From Limnohabitans sp. Rim11 (GTDB lineage Bacteria > Pseudomonadota > Gammaproteobacteria > Burkholderiales > Burkholderiaceae_C), in contig NZ_CXOM01000003.1 of assembly GCF_001269365.1 (NCBI RefSeq), forward strand, positions 1 to 64,000: a stretch of 64,000 nucleotides of DNA. Reading direction: 5' to 3'. The notes under the pieces were generated by a model. It did no database searches, was not told the DNA's origin, and saw only the letters and a program-made list of their open reading frames with translations. This document shows positions 1 through 7,310 of this stretch, one piece after another. The position numbers and the translations under genes are program-made. Each line of letters starts with the position of its first letter. The stretch's first letter is position 1.

Positions 1-1
1 C

Positions 2-463
2 AACGGAGAACGAGTTAGGGTGGCATTCGCATTGGACTGCTGCGATAGAGAAGTCATGAGTTGGGTTGCCACTACCAAAGGTATTGATGCCGGACTAGTT
101 GGCGATTTGATGATGCAGGCTGTGGAGAAACGTTTTGGATCAAACGGTAAGCCGCCCAAAACGATTGAGTGGCTGACGGACAACGGCAGTTGCTACACAG
201 CAGCAGAAACAAGAAGCTTTGCCAAAGAACTTGGCTTAAAGCCAGTGACAACACCTGTGACAAGCCCTCAAAGTAACGGCATGGCCGAGAGCTTTGTGAA
301 GACACTGAAACGGGACTACGCCAAGTTGGCTAACCGGCCAGATTCAAAAACAGTAATGGCCCAACTGAAAGGTTGGTTCGATGACTACAATTCGTATCAC
401 CCGCACAGTGCACTTGGATACTTGCCACCAACGCTGTTCAGGGAGAAACGATCGGTAACTTAA
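2..463 (+). CDS. IS3-family transposase OrfB, C-terminal part
   Basis: This is the C-terminal half of the DDE-type integrase-core transposase of an IS2-group element. The frame is already open at base 2, so it is cut by the window edge; the GTG at 20 is only the first in-frame start codon inside the window. Recognisable motifs are FALDCCDRE, the second catalytic aspartate in WLTDNGSCY, the catalytic glutamate in SNGMAESFVKT, and the terminal YHPHSALGYLPP block. The first catalytic aspartate should lie upstream of the window. Nothing in the visible part is broken, so the element may still be active if its left part is intact. In IS3 elements OrfB is normally made as an OrfAB fusion by frameshifting, which cannot be checked here. 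Confidence 0.93.
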   Translation, partial: NGERVRVAFALDCCDREVMSWVATTKGIDAGLVGDLMMQAVEKRFGSNGKPPKTIEWLTDNGSCYTAAETRSFAKELGLKPVTTPVTSPQSNGMAESFVKTLKRDYAKLANRPDSKTVMAQLKGWFDDYNSYHPHSALGYLPPTLFREKRSVT

Positions 464-473
464 ACATACCGGC

Positions 474-499
474 GGTACTGGAATACAGGGTCAAGGCCA
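474..499 (+). repeat. Right terminal inverted repeat of the IS
   Basis: The sequence around GGTACTGGAATACAGGGTCA aligns base for base, with few differences, to the right end of IS2-type elements (TCTGGAAATATAGGGG followed by CAAATCCA). It starts 10 bases after the transposase stop, the usual place. The matching left repeat lies outside the window, so this rests on family resemblance only. Confidence 0.55.
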
Positions 500-636
500 T
501 TCTTCAACAAGCCTGTGTCACGCATCAGTCGTCTAAATGTGCCGTCAAGGCCTGGTGGTTGGTAGCCATCACTGAAGCGTAACAAAATGTCGGTCACACG
601 CTGGGAAACTAGGACAAGAAGTATTTTTGAATACGG
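499..636 (-). pseudogene. Remnant of a tyrosine recombinase (phage-type integrase)
   Basis: Read leftwards, this short frame contains GLDGTFRRLMRDTGLLK. That resembles the segment of phage-type integrases just ahead of the conserved YSLRHTYAT box, where families show TFxRLLxDTGLL. The resemblance stops where the IS end begins near base 499, so the RHxxY catalytic half is gone. On the other side the frame hits a stop at 637-639, so the N-terminal part is missing as well. I read it as an integrase gene destroyed by IS insertion and decay beside a tRNA gene. The match is short and made by eye, so the call is tentative. Confidence 0.4.
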
Positions 637-837
637 CTATGGAGGCAAGTCACACTCTGTGATCCTTTGAAAAGGGTTTGAGATACACCCTGCGCCAGGC
701 GTGTCAACGACATGACGAGATAAGTTGTGTGGAGTTGGAAGCGTTGTGGCCCAGCGACATTGTCCAGATATGTCGCGGTGAGACGGGTGAAGTCCAGCAC
801 ATTAGTGTGACTTGGAGTGTGACTCAGCGAAAGCGAA
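637..837. other. Non-coding stretch, no recognisable gene
   Basis: Between the integrase remnant and the tRNA terminator I see no convincing gene. One 63-codon frame on the minus strand (609-800) has no recognisable motif and overlaps the remnant. The stretch is probably decayed mobile-element DNA. Confidence 0.5.
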
Positions 838-874
838 AAATAAAAAACCCTAAGTAAATCAATTACTTAGGGTT
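838..874 (-). terminator. Rho-independent terminator of tRNA-Ser
   Basis: A perfect 12-bp inverted repeat (AACCCTAAGTAA, bases 846-857 with 863-874) encloses a 5-base loop. A run of six A on the plus strand at 842-847 reads as a U-tract when transcribed leftwards. It lies 6 bases beyond the tRNA 3' end, so it terminates the tRNA transcript. Confidence 0.85.
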
Positions 875-880
875 GTATAC

Positions 881-968
881 TGGCGGAAGCGGTGAGATTC
901 GAACTCACGGACCCTTTCGAGCCGCCGGTTTTCAAGACCGGTGCAATCGACCACTCTGCCACACTTCC
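881..968 (-). tRNA. tRNA-Ser (anticodon UGA)
   Basis: The minus strand reads GGAAGTGTGGCAGAGTGG at the 5' end, an anticodon arm CCGGTC-TTGAAAA-CCGG with UGA (bases 932-934), a variable arm, the T arm GTGAGTTCGAATCTCAC, and an acceptor strand CGCTTCC followed by an encoded CCA. At 88 nt it fits the class II tRNAs, of which serine is one. It decodes UCA and, by wobble, other UCN codons. The D-arm GCAGAGTGGTCGATTGC and acceptor stem pair as expected. tRNA-Ser genes are frequent integration sites, which fits the integrase remnant next to it. Confidence 0.97.
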
Positions 969-978
969 TGTGGGTCAA

Positions 979-984
979 ATTGTA
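979..984 (-). promoter_or_regulatory. Possible -10 element of the tRNA-Ser gene
   Basis: The minus strand has TACAAT 10 bases ahead of the mature tRNA 5' end. No good -35 hexamer stands at the ideal distance; TTTTTT lies about 16 bases upstream. Weak call. Confidence 0.35.
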
Positions 985-1053
985 ACCTCGTTCTAAGGCC
1001 AAAAAAGGGCTAGCAGGGGCAGACTTGGAAAATTAATGTTGATCTGACCCCAA

Positions 1054-1707
1054 TTAAACGAGCATGCCTTGGGTTTCGATGTAGGCGATGACGTCGGCCA
1101 GGCCGCTTTGGGTTTTGAGGTTGGTCATGACGAAGGGTTTGAGGCCCTTGGCGGTGGTGCGCATGCGGGTGGTGTCGGCGTGCATCACTTCCAGATCGGC
1201 GCCGACGTAGGGAGCGAGGTCGGTTTTGTTGATGACGAAGAGGTCACTTTTGGTAATGCCGGGGCCGCCTTTGCGTGGGATTTTTTCGCCGGCGGCCACG
1301 TCAATCACGTAGATGGTGAGGTCGGACAGTTCGGGGCTGAAGGTGGCGGCCAGGTTGTCGCCGCCGCTTTCGACAAAGACCACGTCGGCATTGGGAAACT
1401 TTTCTAGCATGCGGTCGATGGCTTCTAAGTTGATGGAGGCATCTTCGCGAATGGCGGTGTGAGGGCAACCACCGGTTTCAACGCCCATGATGCGGTCTGC
1501 ATCGAGTGCGCCACTGACGGTGAGCAAGCGTTGGTCTTCTTTGGTGTAGATGTCGTTGGTGATGGCCACCAAGTCCCATTTTTGTTTCATGCTTTTGCAG
1601 AGCATTTCCAAGAGAGTGGTTTTGCCGGAACCCACGGGGCCGCCGATGCCCACGCGAAGGGGGGGCAGTTTTTTGGTGCGATTGGGAATGTGGTGCAAAG
1701 CGGTCAT
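1054..1707 (-). CDS. ureG: Urease accessory GTPase UreG
   Basis: UreG is the SIMIBI-class GTPase that, with UreD, UreF and UreE, uses GTP hydrolysis to deliver nickel into apo-urease in the cytoplasm. The 217-residue protein has the P-loop GGPVGSGKT (residues 22-30), the metal-binding CPH motif (81-83), ESGGDN (113-118) and the guanine-specifying NKTD (159-162). I start at 1707 rather than at the longer frame beginning at 1770. This gives the usual UreG N terminus and an ATGA overlap with the end of ureF, implying translational coupling. It is the last gene of the minus-strand urease operon. The next feature downstream is the tRNA-Ser gene and no clear terminator lies between. Confidence 0.97.
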   Translation of the reverse strand: MTALHHIPNRTKKLPPLRVGIGGPVGSGKTTLLEMLCKSMKQKWDLVAITNDIYTKEDQRLLTVSGALDADRIMGVETGGCPHTAIREDASINLEAIDRMLEKFPNADVVFVESGGDNLAATFSPELSDLTIYVIDVAAGEKIPRKGGPGITKSDLFVINKTDLAPYVGADLEVMHADTTRMRTTAKGLKPFVMTNLKTQSGLADVIAYIETQGMLV

Positions 1708-2378
1708 GATCTGAACAGTCTGGAGTATTGGATTTCGTGGCGGGCAGATAGCACGGCCAGCATGGGGCAAAAAGCTTGTCGTTCGTCATCGCTCAAGGCA
1801 ATGGCGTGTTGCACCGCTTCGGGAATTTCTTGGGCCAATCGAGCCAATATTTTTTGACCTGACACTTGGCCTAAGGGCACTGCTTTCAGTGCGGCCTGCG
1901 TCATGTTTTCGGCCCAACCAAAGGCGTAGGCTTGAAGGGCCTGGTCCAGCGGAGCATGGGCCAGCGACAAGGCCAAAGACATGGCCATAGGGTAGGTGGG
2001 GCGCATGTCGCTGCAGAGCTTTAGAGCGACCTCTGTGGCTTTATTTTGAATGCGCAGCCAGTCCAGTAACGATCGGCCCATTTGTTCTGTTTGTAAACGC
2101 ATCTCATGCGTTTCGCGGGTGGTATGAGCCCACTGGCTTAAATCTTTCAATCGATCGGTGTTCATGGCTTGCCAAGCGGGAATGGCCTGCGCCATGAGGG
2201 CCATGTCGCCTCGGGCCTGCGACAGATGCAGTTGATCGGCCAGCCAGTCTGCGCATGAAGCTTCGTCATGGACGTGCTCGTGATCGATGGCTGCTTCTAG
2301 GGCTTCAGAATAGGAAAAGCCACCCACTGGTAAAGCAGGTGAGGCCAACCAAATGAGTTGAAGGAGTTCAGTGGCCAT
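1704..2378 (-). CDS. ureF: Urease accessory protein UreF
   Basis: UreF bridges UreD and UreG in the urease activation complex and is needed for faithful nickel insertion. The protein of 224 residues begins [20 protein letters not shown] and continues FSYSEALE, the classic UreF N terminus. An upstream extension of the same frame to 2498 is only a shifted reading of the histidine-repeat tail of ureE and is not real. The gene overlaps the 3' end of ureE by 11 bases and ends in an ATGA overlap with ureG. Unlike most UreF proteins, which have FSYSEG, it has FSYSEA. Confidence 0.96.
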   Translation of the reverse strand: MATELLQLIWLASPALPVGGFSYSEALEAAIDHEHVHDEASCADWLADQLHLSQARGDMALMAQAIPAWQAMNTDRLKDLSQWAHTTRETHEMRLQTEQMGRSLLDWLRIQNKATEVALKLCSDMRPTYPMAMSLALSLAHAPLDQALQAYAFGWAENMTQAALKAVPLGQVSGQKILARLAQEIPEAVQHAIALSDDERQAFCPMLAVLSARHEIQYSRLFRS

Positions 2379-2934
2379 GACCGTGATCGTGGTCGTGGTC
2401 GTGGCCTGAATGATCGTGGCCGTGGTGGCCATGTGAATGCCCATGGTCATCCCCATGACTGTGCCCCGAGCCCCCATGATGCGAACCGTATGCCCCACCT
2501 TCGGGCTCGAAGGCTTCTTCCACAGTGTTCACGATGAGGTGCATCGACCTCAACATCTCAGCCAACACAGAATCGGGTTCAATTTTGAGGTGATCAGGTT
2601 TGAGCTCAATGGGCACATGTCGATTGCCCAAGTGATAAGCCGCACGTGTCAGGTCAAACGGCGAACCATGCGCAGTACATGCCGTAATGCGCAGCAAGGT
2701 TTGCGGCGCGGCCTCTACTTTGATCAGGCTGCCATCGTCTGCCACCAACACATCACCGCCGCGCACCACATGGCCGCGCTGCAAAAATACAGACAACACA
2801 CGACCACTGGAATCTTCGGTTTGGAATCGACTCTTTTGTCGAACATCCCAATCTAAGGATACCGTGGGTGCGCGCTTAATCAGCGCCTGCGCCAGGCCTT
2901 GACCGCCTGAAATTAATTTAGAGCAAGTGAGCAT
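2368..2934 (-). CDS. ureE: Urease accessory nickel chaperone UreE
   Basis: UreE is the cytoplasmic nickel chaperone that hands Ni2+ to the UreG/UreF/UreD complex. The 188-residue protein has the N-terminal peptide-binding-like domain, a metal-binding domain containing NRHVPIEL, and a strongly histidine-rich C-terminal tail with 17 His among the last 39 residues. Such tails, known from Klebsiella UreE, bind several nickel ions and act as a buffer. The gene starts 8 bases after ureC and overlaps ureF. The repeat-like DNA of the tail (bases about 2368-2490) creates spurious long frames on both strands. Confidence 0.95.
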   Translation of the reverse strand: MLTCSKLISGGQGLAQALIKRAPTVSLDWDVRQKSRFQTEDSSGRVLSVFLQRGHVVRGGDVLVADDGSLIKVEAAPQTLLRITACTAHGSPFDLTRAAYHLGNRHVPIELKPDHLKIEPDSVLAEMLRSMHLIVNTVEEAFEPEGGAYGSHHGGSGHSHGDDHGHSHGHHGHDHSGHDHDHDHGHGH

Positions 2935-2942
2935 TCAATCGA

Positions 2943-4661
2943 TCAGAACAAGAAGTAACGTTGTGTCATGGGCAAACTCACAGCTGGCTCGCACGTCAAC
3001 AATAAGCCGTCCGCACGCACCGCATAAGTTTGTGCGTCCACTTCCATCTGAGGCGCGTAGTCGTTGTGAATCATGTGGCGTTTGCCCACGCCGCGAATAC
3101 CTTTAACAGCGGCCAAGGTTTTCTGCAAACCATACTTCTGACCAATGCCAGCCGCCAAACCTGCTTGTGAGGTGAATGTGAGCGAGCCGCGCGCCAAAGC
3201 GCCACCGTAGCTGCCAAACATGGGGCGGTAGTGAACAGGCTGTGGAGTGGGAATAGACGCATTGGGGTCGCCCATAGCAGCCATGGCAATGAAGCCACCT
3301 TTCATGACGATGGCAGGTTTGACGCCAAAGAACGCGGGCTTCCAAAGCACCAAGTCGGCCCACTTGCCAGCTTCAATGCTGCCCACTTCGTGGCTAATGC
3401 CGTGCGCAATGGCTGGGTTGATGCTCAGCTTGGCAATGTAGCGCTTCACGCGGGCGTTGTCGTTGCGTTCTGTGTCGCCAGGCAACTTGCCGCGTTGCAC
3501 TTTCATTTTGTGTGCGGTTTGCCAGCAGCGCAAAATGACTTCGCCCACACGGCCCATGGCTTGGCTGTCCGAGCTGAACATGCTGATGGCGCCTAGGTCA
3601 TGCAAGATGTCTTCAGCGGCAATGGTTTCTTTTCGGATGCGGCTTTCGGCAAAGGCCAAGTCTTCTGGAATAGACGGGTCGAGGTGGTGGCAGACCATCA
3701 ACATGTCGACGTGCTCATCTAGGGTGTTGATGGTGAACGGACGGGTTGGGTTGGTGGAGGAGGGCAGCACGTTGGCTTCGCCCACCACCTTCAAAATGTC
3801 GGGGGCATGACCACCGCCCGCCCCTTCGGTATGGAAGGTGTGAATGGTGCGGCCTTTAAAGGCGGCCACAGTGTCTTCTACAAAACCCGATTCATTGAGG
3901 GTGTCGGAGTGGATGGCCACTTGCACGTCGGTTTCTTCAGCCACGTTCAAACAGTTGTCGATGGCTGCAGGGGTGGTGCCCCAATCTTCGTGCAGCTTAA
4001 GGCCAATAGCACCCGCGTTCACTTGTTCACGCAATGCGTCAGGCAGGGCCGCATTGCCTTTGCCCAAGAAACCTAAGTTCATGGGGAAGGCATCGGCCGC
4101 TTGCATCATTCGCTCTATGTTGTGCGGGCCAGGGGTGCAAGTGGTGGCAAAGGTGCCAGTAGCCGGGCCGGTACCGCCACCCAGCATGGTGGTCACACCA
4201 CTGGCCAAAGCTTCTTCAATTTGCTGAGGTGCAATGAAGTGGATGTGCGTGTCGATGCCGCCCGCTGTGACGATCATGCCTTCGCAGCTGATGATTTCGG
4301 TACCAGGGCCAATGATGATGTCGACGCCGGGTTGTGTGTCGGGGTTGCCGGCTTTGCCGATGGCCGCAATGCGATTGCCTTTGAGACCAATGTCGGCCTT
4401 GACAATGCCCCAGTGGTCAATGATGAGGGCGTTGGTGAGCACGCAATCCATAGCACCTTCTGCATTGGTGCGTTGCGATTGCGACATGCCGTCGCGAATG
4501 GTTTTGCCACCGCCAAATTTAACTTCTTCGCCATAGCCACCGGCTTGTAGTGTGAAGTCTTTTTCAACTTCAATGATGAGCTCGGTGTCGGCCAAGCGAA
4601 CACGGTCGCCCACGGTGGGGCCAAACATTTCGGCGTAAGCGCGTTTGTTGATGTGGGCCAT
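2943..4661 (-). CDS. ureC: Urease alpha (catalytic) subunit UreC
   Basis: This is the catalytic subunit of urease, which hydrolyses urea to ammonia and carbamate. The 572-residue protein carries all active-site residues: nickel ligands H139 and H141 (THIH), the carbamylated lysine K222 (GLKLHEDWG), H251 (IHSDTLNE), H277 (HTFHTEG), the flap pair C324-H325 and D365 (SSDSQAMGR). They sit exactly five positions later than in Klebsiella UreC. The start at 4661 gives the usual [16 protein letters not shown]; the frame extends to 4691 but that part overlaps ureB. The ureB stop and this ATG are separated by one base. Confidence 0.98.
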   Translation of the reverse strand: MAHINKRAYAEMFGPTVGDRVRLADTELIIEVEKDFTLQAGGYGEEVKFGGGKTIRDGMSQSQRTNAEGAMDCVLTNALIIDHWGIVKADIGLKGNRIAAIGKAGNPDTQPGVDIIIGPGTEIISCEGMIVTAGGIDTHIHFIAPQQIEEALASGVTTMLGGGTGPATGTFATTCTPGPHNIERMMQAADAFPMNLGFLGKGNAALPDALREQVNAGAIGLKLHEDWGTTPAAIDNCLNVAEETDVQVAIHSDTLNESGFVEDTVAAFKGRTIHTFHTEGAGGGHAPDILKVVGEANVLPSSTNPTRPFTINTLDEHVDMLMVCHHLDPSIPEDLAFAESRIRKETIAAEDILHDLGAISMFSSDSQAMGRVGEVILRCWQTAHKMKVQRGKLPGDTERNDNARVKRYIAKLSINPAIAHGISHEVGSIEAGKWADLVLWKPAFFGVKPAIVMKGGFIAMAAMGDPNASIPTPQPVHYRPMFGSYGGALARGSLTFTSQAGLAAGIGQKYGLQKTLAAVKGIRGVGKRHMIHNDYAPQMEVDAQTYAVRADGLLLTCEPAVSLPMTQRYFLF

Positions 4662-4662
4662 G

Positions 4663-4992
4663 TTAGGCAGCTTTCTTGGAAGAGGCGTCAAGCGGGCCGT
4701 TGGTCAAAGCTCTGAAGCCAAAGATGATGCGATCACCTGAATAGTCAACCAATTCAATGGTGCGTTGCTGGCCAGGTTCAAACCTAACTGCGGTGCCAGA
4801 CGCTATGTTCAAGCGCATGCCGTGTGCTGCTGTACGGTCAAAGCTTAAGCCAGCATTGGTCTCGGCAAAGTGATAGTGCGATCCCACTTGAATGGGTCGG
4901 TCGCTGGTGTTTTGAACCACCAAGGTGCAGGTTCTGCGGCCAATATTCAGGGCATGTTGGCCCTCGTCTATAAAAAGTTCACCTGGTGTCAT
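4663..4992 (-). CDS. ureB: Urease beta subunit UreB
   Basis: UreB is a structural subunit of the (UreABC)3 urease trimer. The predicted protein of 109 residues starts [11 protein letters not shown], the standard beginning, although the frame is open to 5040. Conserved blocks are [28 protein letters not shown] and [16 protein letters not shown]. It lies between the small ureJ-like gene (10 bases upstream) and ureC (1 base downstream), so ureA and ureB are separate genes, as usual in proteobacteria. A short Lys/Ser/Ala tail ends the protein. Confidence 0.97.
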   Translation of the reverse strand: MTPGELFIDEGQHALNIGRRTCTLVVQNTSDRPIQVGSHYHFAETNAGLSFDRTAAHGMRLNIASGTAVRFEPGQQRTIELVDYSGDRIIFGFRALTNGPLDASSKKAA

Positions 4993-5002
4993 GGCTTGGC
5001 TT

Positions 5003-5299
5003 TCAAACTTGAGTGAACCAATAAATAAAGACAAGGACACAGGCCGTGCAGAGTGAACCCAAGATCAGTGCACGCGCTTGGCTCAAATTGCCCTTGATGT
5101 ATTGGGCAATACCCATCCCGCCAAAATTGACGAATGCCGTGGCAGCGATAAAGCCAATGACGTAGCTCATGAAGTCAGAGGCGTGGGCATCTGTTCCATG
5201 TGGCTCGCCATGGCCGGCGTGGGCAAACGCTAAGCGTGTGCCCAAAAATACGAGGCTCAATGCAAGCAATTTGAAGAAGCGGTTTGTTTGGTTCAACAT
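5003..5299 (-). CDS. Short HupE/UreJ-like membrane protein
   Basis: This 98-residue protein has a signal peptide (residues about 1-26, ending TRLAFA), then a His-rich segment HAGHGEPHG directly after cleavage, and two hydrophobic helices (about 43-61 and 74-94). HupE/UreJ nickel transporters begin the same way, with HPGHG after the signal peptide, but continue through six or more helices with an HPxxGxDH nickel motif. Here that core is absent. What remains, [23 protein letters not shown], resembles the last-but-one helix region of UreJ. It sits between ureA (26 bases upstream) and ureB (10 bases downstream). It may be an internally shortened UreJ or an unrelated small protein that binds periplasmic nickel. 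Function unproven. Confidence 0.7.
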   Translation of the reverse strand: MLNQTNRFFKLLALSLVFLGTRLAFAHAGHGEPHGTDAHASDFMSYVIGFIAATAFVNFGGMGIAQYIKGNLSQARALILGSLCTACVLVFIYWFTQV

Positions 5300-5325
5300 G
5301 AGGGTCTCCTAGTTAGGCAAGTGTT

Positions 5326-5628
5326 TTAAACGATGGGTTGATGCACGGTCACCAGTTTGGTGCCGTCGGGGAAGGTGGCTTCCACTTGAATGTCGGGAAT
5401 CATTTCTGCAATGCCATCCATGACATCGGCGCGGGTGAGCAGGGTGCGGCCATCACTCATGAGTTGCGCCACTGTCTTGCCATCTCTGGCGCCTTCCATC
5501 ACGGCGGCACTGATAAAGGCCACAGCTTCGGGGTAATTGAGTTTGAGACCGCGCGCTTTTCTGCGTTCGGCCAAGAGGCCGGCGGTGAAGATTAGCAATT
5601 TGTCTTTTTCGCGAGGTGTGAGTTCCAT
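5326..5628 (-). CDS. ureA: Urease gamma subunit UreA
   Basis: UreA is the 100-residue gamma subunit of urease. It begins [20 protein letters not shown] and contains the conserved [20 protein letters not shown] and [13 protein letters not shown] blocks. It is the first gene of the minus-strand operon ureA, ureJ-like, ureBCEFG. Its start lies about 28 bases after the expected transcription start of the sigma-54-type promoter described below, so it has a short leader. The length and end match the family fully. Confidence 0.97.
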   Translation of the reverse strand: MELTPREKDKLLIFTAGLLAERRKARGLKLNYPEAVAFISAAVMEGARDGKTVAQLMSDGRTLLTRADVMDGIAEMIPDIQVEATFPDGTKLVTVHQPIV

Positions 5629-5667
5629 GGTGCACTCTGAAGGAAATGAGATTCAAGCTTACCTCAA

Positions 5668-5682
5668 GCAACTAGCATGCCC
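5668..5682 (-). promoter_or_regulatory. Sigma-54-type promoter for ureA
   Basis: The minus strand reads GGGCAT-GCTAG-TTGCT. The consensus is TGGCAC-N5-TTGCA; the invariant GG (-24) and GC (-12) doublets have the required spacing, with two mismatches in less conserved positions. It lies 40 bases ahead of the ureA ATG and faces away from the urtA promoter. Inference from sequence only. Confidence 0.55.
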
Positions 5683-5705
5683 CAAAAAATTTAGGCAATC
5701 TAAGG

Positions 5706-5722
5706 CGCACCGCAACAGTGCA
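5706..5722. promoter_or_regulatory. NtrC-like enhancer site 1
   Basis: GCAC-CGCAACA-GTGC fits the NtrC palindrome GCAC-N7-GTGC and ends with the flanking A of the 17-bp consensus. It lies about 170 bases upstream of the urtA sigma-54 promoter and about 30 bases upstream of the ureA one, typical of an enhancer. Confidence 0.55.
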
Positions 5723-5751
5723 GATCGATTTTGGTGCCAAAAATATTGCCG

Positions 5752-5767
5752 TGCACAAAAGTGGTTC
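5752..5767. promoter_or_regulatory. NtrC-like enhancer site 2
   Basis: TGCAC-AAAAGTG-GTTC matches the NtrC palindrome with one mismatch in the right half-site (GTTC for GTGC). Its centre is 46 bp from that of site 1. Paired sites of unequal quality are common at NtrC promoters. Confidence 0.45.
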
Positions 5768-5878
5768 ATGACGAGTTGGGTCTCGTGCATTGAATGTGAA
5801 AGCTAGGTGTCAGTTAATTTGCAAAGACGTCCACTGGACATTGATCTTCACTCTGAAACCTAGGGAAAACCAAAAGGT

Positions 5879-5894
5879 TGGCACAGCCCTTGCA
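5879..5894 (+). promoter_or_regulatory. Sigma-54 promoter for urtABCDE
   Basis: TGGCAC-AGCCC-TTGCA is a perfect match to the sigma-54 consensus, with GG and GC doublets at the correct spacing. It is 67 bases upstream of the urtA ATG at 5962. The upstream NtrC-like sites support nitrogen-limitation control of urea import. Confidence 0.8.
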
Positions 5895-5961
5895 GAGGCT
5901 TGTGCAGCGTTGCAGTTCTTCGCTTGTTTACCAACCTTCCTTAATCGATTGGAGTGCTCTT

Positions 5962-7236
5962 ATGTTGAATCGTCGTGGCAATCTCAAAGCCTTGGCCCTT
6001 GCATCTGCCTTAGTGGCAGGCGGCTTGTCTTTCTCTGTACAAGCGCAAACCTCAAACACCATCAAAGTGGGTATCTTGCACAGCTTGTCTGGCACCATGG
6101 CCATTTCTGAAACTGTGTTGAAAGACACCGTGTTGATGACCATCGATGAAATCAACGCCAAAGGCGGTGTGTTGGGTAAAAAGCTGGAACCCGTGGTGGT
6201 TGACCCTGCTTCCAATTGGCCTTTGTTTGCAGAAAAAACAAAGCAACTCTTGGGTCAAGACAAAGTGTCCGTGATCTTCGGTTGCTGGACTTCTGTGTCA
6301 CGTAAATCTGTGTTGCCCGTGGTTGAAGAAATGAACGGCTTGCTGTTCTACCCCGTGCAGTACGAAGGTGAAGAGCTGTCCAAAAACGTGTTCTACACAG
6401 GCGCTGCACCCAACCAACAAGCCATTCCAGCGGTTGACTATTTGATGAGCAAAGACGGTGGTTCTGCCAAGCGTTGGGTCTTGCTGGGTACCGACTATGT
6501 GTACCCCCGCACCACCAACAAAATTTTGCGCGCTTACCTCAAGAGCAAAGGCGTGAAAGACACAGACATCGATGAAAAATACACACCGTTTGGTCATTCA
6601 GATTATCAAACCATTGTGGCTGATATCAAGAAGTTTTCTGCCGGCGGCAAAACAGCCGTGGTGTCCACCATCAACGGTGACTCCAATGTGCCTTTCTATA
6701 AAGAATTGGGCAACGCTGGTTTGAAAGCCAAAGACGTGCCTGTGGTGGCCTTCTCTGTGGGTGAAGAAGAGTTGCGCGGCGTGGACACCAAGCCTTTGGT
6801 TGGTCACTTGGCTGCATGGAACTATTTCATGAGCATCAAGAACCCCGCCAATGACGAGTTCACTAAAAAGTGGGCTGCATACGCCAAGGCCAAGAACATT
6901 GCAGGTCACAAAGACAAGCCTTTGACCAACGACCCGATGGAAGCCACTTACATTGGTATCAACATGTGGAAGCAAGCGGTTGAAAAAGCCAAAACAACCG
7001 ATGTGGACAAAGTGATTGCTGCCATGGCCGGCCAAACTTTCACAGCACCGAGTGGCATCACATCCAAAATGGATGAGAAAAACCACCACTTGCACAAGTC
7101 TGTGTTCATCGGCGAAATCAAGGCTGACGGCCAATTCAACGTGGTTTGGAAAACACCAGGCCCTGTCAAAGCCAAGCCATGGAGCCCTTACATCCCTGGC
7201 AACGACAAGAAGCCTGACGAACCTGCTAAGAAGTAA
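5962..7236 (+). CDS. urtA: Urea ABC transporter substrate-binding protein UrtA
   Basis: UrtA is the periplasmic receptor of the high-affinity urea ABC importer. The 424-residue protein has a signal peptide (residues 1 to about 28, ending VQA) followed by NTIKVGILHSLSGTMAISE, the usual start of the UrtA/leucine-binding fold. VIFGCWTSVSRKSVLP and LLFYPVQYEGEE are strongly conserved in UrtA. The ATG at 5962 is preceded by GGAG at 5951; the frame extends to 5878 but that stretch contains the sigma-54 promoter and cannot be translated. A strong terminator follows the stop, so urtA is probably made in excess over the membrane genes. Confidence 0.97.
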   Translation: MLNRRGNLKALALASALVAGGLSFSVQAQTSNTIKVGILHSLSGTMAISETVLKDTVLMTIDEINAKGGVLGKKLEPVVVDPASNWPLFAEKTKQLLGQDKVSVIFGCWTSVSRKSVLPVVEEMNGLLFYPVQYEGEELSKNVFYTGAAPNQQAIPAVDYLMSKDGGSAKRWVLLGTDYVYPRTTNKILRAYLKSKGVKDTDIDEKYTPFGHSDYQTIVADIKKFSAGGKTAVVSTINGDSNVPFYKELGNAGLKAKDVPVVAFSVGEEELRGVDTKPLVGHLAAWNYFMSIKNPANDEFTKKWAAYAKAKNIAGHKDKPLTNDPMEATYIGINMWKQAVEKAKTTDVDKVIAAMAGQTFTAPSGITSKMDEKNHHLHKSVFIGEIKADGQFNVVWKTPGPVKAKPWSPYIPGNDKKPDEPAKK

Positions 7237-7254
7237 TTTTTTGTAGAGCGTCCT

Positions 7255-7289
7255 AGAGGAAGGACGGTGTCGTCCTTCCTCTTTTTTAT
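7255..7289 (+). terminator. Intrinsic terminator between urtA and urtB
   Basis: A perfect 12-bp stem (AGAGGAAGGACG, 7255-7266, with 7271-7282) with a GTGT loop is followed by six T. The urtB reading frame begins right behind it. It probably ends most urtA transcripts and lets a fraction read through, giving more binding protein than permease. Confidence 0.85.
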
Positions 7290-7310
7290 TGAATGTCGCA
7301 AAGACGAAAC

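Larger units (their letters stand above)
1..499 (+). mobile_element. IS3-family insertion sequence (IS2 group), right-hand part only
   Basis: The window opens inside an insertion sequence. Its orfB-type transposase runs to base 463, and 10 bases later a sequence closely resembling the right terminal repeat of IS2-group elements runs to about base 499, ending in CCA. The left end, orfA and the first half of orfB lie outside the window. DNA beyond base 499 reads in another frame as an integrase-like fragment, which suggests where the element stops. The right boundary comes from similarity to remembered IS2 ends, so it could be off by a few bases. Confidence 0.75.

Noticed and set aside
609..800. 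63-codon frame near the tRNA-Ser gene
   Set aside because: No motif, no ribosome site and partial overlap with an integrase-like remnant.
872..881. TTGTATACTG resembling the GntR operator
   Set aside because: Only the TGTATAC core matches; it lies between the tRNA 3' end and its terminator, where an operator would make no sense.
2368..2490. Short-period repeats that could suggest a repeat array
   Set aside because: They are codons for the His-rich tail of UreE; there are no spacers or conserved repeats as in CRISPR. No CRISPR array was found anywhere in the window.
2379..2498. N-terminal extension of UreF rich in Thr, Met and Ile
   Set aside because: It is a shifted reading of the His-codon repeats of ureE; the true UreF start at 2378 matches the family.
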